From assembly GCA_947474545.1 (NCBI GenBank), contig CANJJI010000029.1:1-36573 (forward strand): a stretch of 36,573 nt of DNA, written 5' to 3'. Of the stretch, positions 32,598-36,573 are shown piece by piece; the stretch's first letter is position 1; each line of letters begins with the position of its first letter. The notes beneath the pieces are model-generated. The model was given only the letters and a program-made list of their open reading frames with translations. It had not been told where the DNA came from and did no database searches. Source of the DNA: Beijerinckiaceae bacterium (GTDB lineage Bacteria; Pseudomonadota; Alphaproteobacteria; Rhizobiales; Beijerinckiaceae). A program made the translations under genes and the position numbers.

Positions 32598-34361
32598 TCA
32601 GTGTTTGTGATCATGCGGGTGTCCATGTCCACGATCATGTGAATGTCCGTGATCATGCGAATGTCCATGATGATGCGAATGACCATGGCCATGCGAATGG
32701 GAATGCCCCTGCCCTTCCCCTTCTTCGCGGTGATGGATGATCTCTTTTGATCGCGGTCCGCGCGGGTCTTCGCTGAACACCAGCGACTTGATGGTGACAG
32801 GCACTGTGTAGGAGGGCACACGCACCTTGCCGAGGTCGATGTAGTCGAAATCCATAAGCATCACGCCGTCAATGACGAGGATCTCGCTCATCACGCCGCA
32901 GTCTTCGCGCAGGATGCCACCCAGGGTCTGCGCCACGTCGCCGTCCAGCATGATGTAGAGCGGATCGTTGCGCGCAATCTTGTCAGCGAGGCCGAGTTTC
33001 ACGCCTTCGGCAAAGGCGCGCACACGCTCATAGGCGGGAATGCCGCGCCAGCGCAGAGCCAGAGCGAATTCGGCTTCGGGATAATCCATATCGAAGGCCA
33101 CGCGATGGCTCTTGATCGCCCTGGCCAGCGCCCCGCTGTCCACCTCTTCGCCATCGGCTTCAAACGGCGGCTGCATGACTTGCAGATTTCTGCGCGGCAG
33201 CAATTTGCCTGGTGTCGAAATGTAGCTCGTATTGCCCGAGAGTTGCACGGAATATTCGGATGCGCCAAGCGCGGTCGCGCGAATGCACTCGTGTGCAGGC
33301 AACAGCGGCCAGGGGAATTTGCCTGCGTCGATCTTGCGGCGGATGGCGTGTCCGAGGCGTTTGCCCATGTCGCCAAAATCTTGTTGTTCGCGATCATAAA
33401 CATATTCTGCAACACCGCCCGAAAACATCATCCCAGCGACATCGCTGAAGTCACTGATTGCATCGGTGAGATAAAGATGTTCCACATCATGCGGCATGGG
33501 CCGCGTGACCAAGGCATCGACGAGGGTATCAGCCATTTTATCAGCGACCTTGTCGAGATCCTCCGGGTTGATGACATCGCCAAGTTTCCAATCAAAGCCA
33601 GCGCGGCGGGCGTGCGTGCGTCCTGCGGGGTCTAGCCGGACAATCCTGCCGTTCTCTGTGACCTGCAGACGGCCGCCGATATGCACGGCTGCTGTTGTGA
33701 TGACTTTGCCGCCTTCCACCAGACCGAGCTTTGTGGTCCCGCCGCCGATGTCGATATTGAGCACGCGCTTGCCCAGATCCATCGAAGCCTTCGCGGCGCC
33801 CGAACCATAGGCCGCCAGCATGCTCTCCATGTGATGGCCTGCTGTGGCGCAAACGAGGTCGCCCGATTGCTCTGACAACATGGCGGAGATCGCCTGGGCA
33901 TTTTCGCGCCGCAGCGCTTCGCCTGTCAGGATCACTGCGCCGGTGTCCACGTCCGCGCGATTTATGCCGCCCTTCTCGTAGGCTTCTGCAATGATGAGTT
34001 TCAGTTTTTCATCATCAATGCGGGTTTCGCTGGCATAGGGCGTCAGCGCGACAGGCGAGAGATAAAGCTGTTCGCGCGACACGACATAATAACGGCTGGT
34101 CAATTCCTCCGCGAGGCGGCGCAGGTGGATGCGCGAGAAAATCACTTGCGTGCCGGACGAGCCAATGTCGATGCCGACGCTGGTCAGATGCACATTGTCC
34201 TGGATCCAGAGCGGATTGTCCTCCAGCGGGCCATCAGATTCATATTCGTCGTGATCATGGTCTTCATCGCCGCCATGCTGGTGGAACACATCGCCCATGG
34301 TGTGGTCGGTGATGGTGTGGCCCCCTGCGGGAAATCCGTCGTCTTTCTTGTCGCCAGCCAT
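32598..34361 (-). CDS. eutA: EutA-like ethanolamine ammonia-lyase reactivating factor with histidine-rich ends
   Basis: A 587-residue ASKHA-fold protein. The EutA core contains SVGIDIGSSGTQVIFSR (first phosphate motif, about residues 61-77) and VLNIDIGGGTTKLGLVEGG (second, about 200-218). EutA normally reactivates B12-dependent ethanolamine ammonia-lyase by releasing damaged cobalamin in an ATP-dependent way. It is about 120 residues longer than the enterobacterial protein: an N-terminal segment with H15, H20, H27, H29, H35 and H37, and a C-terminal tail of 38 residues (550-587) with 18 histidines. Such tails bind Ni, Co or Zn. No eutB/eutC, microcompartment or cobalamin gene is in the window, so its target may be different. 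The start at 34361 has AGGA seven bases upstream. Confidence 0.85.
   Translation of the reverse strand: MAGDKKDDGFPAGGHTITDHTMGDVFHQHGGDEDHDHDEYESDGPLEDNPLWIQDNVHLTSVGIDIGSSGTQVIFSRIHLRRLAEELTSRYYVVSREQLYLSPVALTPYASETRIDDEKLKLIIAEAYEKGGINRADVDTGAVILTGEALRRENAQAISAMLSEQSGDLVCATAGHHMESMLAAYGSGAAKASMDLGKRVLNIDIGGGTTKLGLVEGGKVITTAAVHIGGRLQVTENGRIVRLDPAGRTHARRAGFDWKLGDVINPEDLDKVADKMADTLVDALVTRPMPHDVEHLYLTDAISDFSDVAGMMFSGGVAEYVYDREQQDFGDMGKRLGHAIRRKIDAGKFPWPLLPAHECIRATALGASEYSVQLSGNTSYISTPGKLLPRRNLQVMQPPFEADGEEVDSGALARAIKSHRVAFDMDYPEAEFALALRWRGIPAYERVRAFAEGVKLGLADKIARNDPLYIMLDGDVAQTLGGILREDCGVMSEILVIDGVMLMDFDYIDLGKVRVPSYTVPVTIKSLVFSEDPRGPRSKEIIHHREEGEGQGHSHSHGHGHSHHHGHSHDHGHSHDRGHGHPHDHKH
32601..32714 (-). 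repeat. Tandem low-complexity repeat encoding the His-rich tail of the EutA-like protein
   Basis: Imperfect direct repeats built on CATGNNCATGNN-type units encode alternating H-S-H-D-H-G residues (18 His in 38 codons). The array is in frame with the gene and its units vary in length, so it is a coding repeat that can expand or contract by slippage and not a CRISPR array. Confidence 0.85.
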
Positions 34362-34432
34362 GATGTTTCCTGAAATTTTGCAAGGGTTCCGTCGCCGATG
34401 GGCGCAGGCGTGTCAAGCGATCCCCAACGCCG

Positions 34433-34750
34433 CTATAGCCTTGCCCAGACCGAAAGCAACATCAGCGGCGCACCGAAGGCCAGCAACGTTGCGGCAATCA
34501 TGAACCGCCCGTGCCAGGTAAACAGCAGGGCTGGCAACGCGCCAAATGCAAGAAATAGCGCCAGCACGGTCGAAACGCCTTGCGCAATATTGCGGCCAAG
34601 GGGATCGCTGCCAGCACTTGCCAGCAGGAAGACAATTACGGCCACCAGCGCCAGCGCCTCCAGCGCCGCGAGGCCAAGGATGAACATGCGCCAGCGGCCT
34701 GTTTTTGCAGGCGGCGGCTCCTCAGAGGGCAGGCTCGCGGGTGCGTTCAT
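34433..34750 (-). CDS. Small membrane protein of unknown function
   Basis: A 105-residue protein with a proline- and glutamate-rich cytoplasmic start (about 18 residues) followed by three hydrophobic segments (about 22-44, 56-77 and 83-103), each long enough to span the membrane; W and R residues flank the segments. No recognised family motif. It is upstream of the EutA-like gene on the same strand, 71 bases away, and could be co-transcribed. No clear ribosome site precedes the ATG at 34750. Reality as a gene is supported by its strong membrane-protein composition and lack of a better frame. Confidence 0.62.
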   Translation of the reverse strand: MNAPASLPSEEPPPAKTGRWRMFILGLAALEALALVAVIVFLLASAGSDPLGRNIAQGVSTVLALFLAFGALPALLFTWHGRFMIAATLLAFGAPLMLLSVWARL

Positions 34751-34912
34751 GGGGGGCTTTCGTTTCAGACCGGCATTCCGGAAATATAGTAGTGGCGATC
34801 AGCCTGCAGCCCAAGCTGTATTCCCGGCGCTTAAAGTTGACACGTCCCACGGTTTGCCTGAATACCGCAGCAGCGCCGAGCAGGCGGCTTGAGACATTTC
34901 CGGGAGACGAAC

Positions 34913-36148
34913 ATGCCGCATGACGACAAGGGTGGAGTACACTGGCACGAGCCGGGCGGAATGAAAAAAGCCGGTTTCGGCGAGTTCAAAAAGCAGCCGA
35001 CGCCCTATGACGCTTTCATGGAATCAGAAGGCGTGCCTGTTTTCCGCGACATCGGCATTTCCAGCGTCGCCAACCTTCCCCTGCACAATTGGAAGCGCAA
35101 GGGCGGCAAGGGCCATTACATCCAGCTGTTCGGCACCGAGACCAAATGGGGCTGCTTTGTCGTTGAAGTGCCGCCGGGCGGCGCGCTCAACCCGGAAAAG
35201 CACATGTACGAGGAAATCTACCTCGTCGTGGAGGGACGCGGCACGACAGAAGTCTGGCAGGAAGGCGACAGCAAGAAGCACGTGTTCGAATGGCAGAAGG
35301 GCTCGATTTTCTCGATCCCCATGAACGCCTGGTTCCGCATCGTCAACGCCACGTCGGGCGGCGCACTGCTGCTGGCCGGCACGACGGCGCCGAATGTCAT
35401 GAACATGATCAACAATGTTGACGCTGTGTTCAACAATCCCTTCGTTTTCCGCGACCGTTTTTCCGGCGCTGACGATTTCTTCAAGCCGAAGGACGACATC
35501 GAGCCCGATCCGGTGCGCGGCCTTGCCATGCGCCGCACGAATTTCATCCCCGATGTGGTGAATTGCGATCTTCCGCTGGATAACCGGCGTTCGGTCGGCT
35601 GGCGGCGCGTGGAGCCGTTCATGACCAACAACCAGTTTTATTACTGGATTGGCCAGCACGAACGCGGCCGCTATTCCAAGGCCCATGCCCATACCTCCGC
35701 CGCTGTGCTGATCTGCCTGAAGGGGGGAGGCTACACCTATTCCTGGCCGGAGCGTCTGGGCCCGACACCCTGGCTCGACGGCAAGGAAAACGAAGTGCGG
35801 CGGCTCGATTACGGCCCGTTCGGCATGGTGACGGCAGCGCCCGGCGGCGACCGCTGGTATCACCAGCATTTCTCTGCTTCCAGCGACGACTTCCGCCTCA
35901 CCGCCTGGTTTGGCCCGCATAACCCCGGCCGCGACCCCGGCGCGCCCGGCCAGAAACACACCGATTACACCGCTATCGATCTCGACAAGGGCGGCACCGC
36001 CATCCCCTACTGGATGGAAGACCCGTATCTGCGCCGCGAATACGAACAAACCCTCGCCCGCAACAACGTCGAAAGCCGCATGGACCCGGCCTGGTTCGTG
36101 AAGCCGAATGATGCAGGCGGCGACGCCAAGCGCGATAGCGTGGTGTAA
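34913..36148 (+). CDS. Bicupin protein, paralogue of the one at 24965-26083
   Basis: A 411-residue two-cupin protein. First domain: EEIYLVVEGRGTTEVW near residue 101, then FEWQKGSIFSIPMNAWFRIVN. Second domain: RYSKAHAHTSAAVLICLKGGGY near residue 260 (H-x-H pair) and GGDRWYHQHFSASSDD (further His). The order and spacing match the gene at 24965-26083, including the internal NxMN...VFN...F..RF.G..D(Y/F)F segment, so they are ancient paralogues. Start at 34913 has GGGAG seven bases upstream; the frame is open from 34889. Function unknown: an aromatic-ring dioxygenase or isomerase is possible but not shown. The gene is transcribed alone and ends before a strong palindrome. Confidence 0.85.
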   Translation: MPHDDKGGVHWHEPGGMKKAGFGEFKKQPTPYDAFMESEGVPVFRDIGISSVANLPLHNWKRKGGKGHYIQLFGTETKWGCFVVEVPPGGALNPEKHMYEEIYLVVEGRGTTEVWQEGDSKKHVFEWQKGSIFSIPMNAWFRIVNATSGGALLLAGTTAPNVMNMINNVDAVFNNPFVFRDRFSGADDFFKPKDDIEPDPVRGLAMRRTNFIPDVVNCDLPLDNRRSVGWRRVEPFMTNNQFYYWIGQHERGRYSKAHAHTSAAVLICLKGGGYTYSWPERLGPTPWLDGKENEVRRLDYGPFGMVTAAPGGDRWYHQHFSASSDDFRLTAWFGPHNPGRDPGAPGQKHTDYTAIDLDKGGTAIPYWMEDPYLRREYEQTLARNNVESRMDPAWFVKPNDAGGDAKRDSVV

Positions 36149-36166
36149 GTCCAGCGATGCAACAAA

Positions 36167-36194
36167 CCCTTCTCCCCGCCTGCGGGGAGAAGGG
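36167..36194. terminator. Perfect CCTTCTCCCC/GGGGAGAAGG hairpin downstream of the bicupin
   Basis: An 11-bp perfect stem (36167-36177 with 36184-36194) with a 6-base loop starts 19 bases after the stop codon. It could end transcription, though the following bases (CTTCCTTC) form only a weak T-rich tail. The same CTTCTCCCC palindrome is known as a dispersed repeat in many Hyphomicrobiales, so it may be repeat and terminator in one. Confidence 0.7.
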
Positions 36195-36573
36195 CTTCCT
36201 TCGGAATTTTGCATAAGGCGATAGGTGCAGCGGGCATAATTTGATTGAGCCCCGCCGCTGCAGAATACGTGCGAGATTAGGGACGAATCAGGCCCGCTCT
36301 TCTCGCCGCAGTGAACCAATTCAGACCTTGCTACGATTCCCGTTCAAACGCATAATTCCGTCAAATAGGTTTTAAGGACTGAATTGCGATGGATGATGGG
36401 GCGGGCGGCGTAAAAAAAGACAAGCGAGCCTCTTGCAAAACTCTTCGGGGGATTCGCCAGCTTGGGGCTGATTTTGCCGGATAGCGCTGTTTCCGGGCGT
36501 TCGCCATACCGTTCTGGCCTTGCATGGCCCATTTTCCGTGATTGCGGACGCGCGGCATCCGCCGCTTGCGCGG
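36195..36573. other. Non-coding or unassigned end of the window
   Basis: In this 379-base stretch I see no gene that I can support. The short frames on both strands lack a good start and ribosome site or any recognisable motif, and one plus-strand frame near the right edge runs open to the end of the window without a clear start. No tRNA-like fold or palindromic repeat of the CATCCCGGA type was found in it. Confidence 0.5.

Noticed and set aside
32601-32714. Regular short direct repeats suggesting a CRISPR-like or satellite array
   Set aside because: They are in frame in the EutA-like gene, encode alternating His/Ser/Asp/Gly and have no spacers of constant length.
35024-36319. Long open frame on the minus strand opposite the bicupin gene
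   Set aside because: It is antisense to a gene with clear cupin motifs and a good ribosome site, and its product shows no domain; this is typical of GC-rich third-position bias. Similar long antisense frames opposite 26255-27385, 13849-15345 and 12062-13747 were dropped for the same reason.

Overview
The window looks like chromosomal DNA of an alphaproteobacterium, probably of the order Hyphomicrobiales. The grounds are moderately GC-rich coding sequence, BacA/SbmA-type and intracellular PHB-depolymerase homologues, many tripartite-tricarboxylate (TctC/Bug) binding proteins, and intergenic palindromes of the CATCCCGGA...TCCGGGATG and CTTCTCCCC...GGGGAGAAG kinds. I assign no species. I saw no rRNA, tRNA, CRISPR array, transposase or phage gene. 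The content is accessory catabolism and uptake, about 34 protein genes.

Layout. 231-2974: iorA-iorB-like molybdenum hydroxylase. 3048-6066 (minus): a Rieske oxygenase, a small protein of unknown function and two half-size permeases. 6270-11689 (plus), divergent from it: Rieske ferredoxin, CobW-type GTPase, IclR regulator, ferredoxin reductase, a cytoplasmic 4,5-dihydroxyphthalate decarboxylase-like protein and a secreted ABC-type binding protein. The gap between the two arms holds overlapping GTTCCG/CGGAAC inverted repeats, a natural operator for the IclR protein. I read 3048-11689 as one self-regulated bidirectional locus for an aromatic, perhaps phthalate-like, acid: complete oxygenase electron chain, metal chaperone, regulator, downstream enzyme and transport. 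11704-13747 (minus): cupin, carboxylesterase-like hydrolase, M15 peptidase. 13849-15345 (minus): methylmalonate-semialdehyde dehydrogenase. 15422-15751 (minus): SMR efflux protein. 15883-17679: a BacA/YddA-type ABC transporter whose nucleotide-binding domain has lost its catalytic motifs. 17761-21964: second Rieske oxygenase, two TctC proteins and a quinone-oxidoreductase-like enzyme, apparently one operon. 21949-24873: FAD monooxygenase diverging from an acyl-CoA dehydrogenase. 24965-28674 (minus): bicupin, ABC ATPase, PHB depolymerase. 28780-29904: GST and cupin. 29978-30940 (minus): a TctC gene interrupted by one amber codon. 31070-32525: DUF4424-like protein diverging from a small SH3 protein, with a perfect FNR/FixK box between them. 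32598-34361 (minus): EutA-like ASKHA protein with histidine-rich ends. 34433-34750: small membrane protein. 34913-36148: second bicupin.

A recurring theme is incomplete transport modules: four intact binding proteins or binding-fold proteins plus one broken one, and one ABC ATPase, but no TctA/TctB and no ABC permease in the window. The strongest candidates for new biology are the degenerate-NBD BacA-like transporter, the split tandem permease attached to a Rieske oxygenase with its own CobW GTPase, and the His-tailed EutA with no ethanolamine ammonia-lyase nearby.
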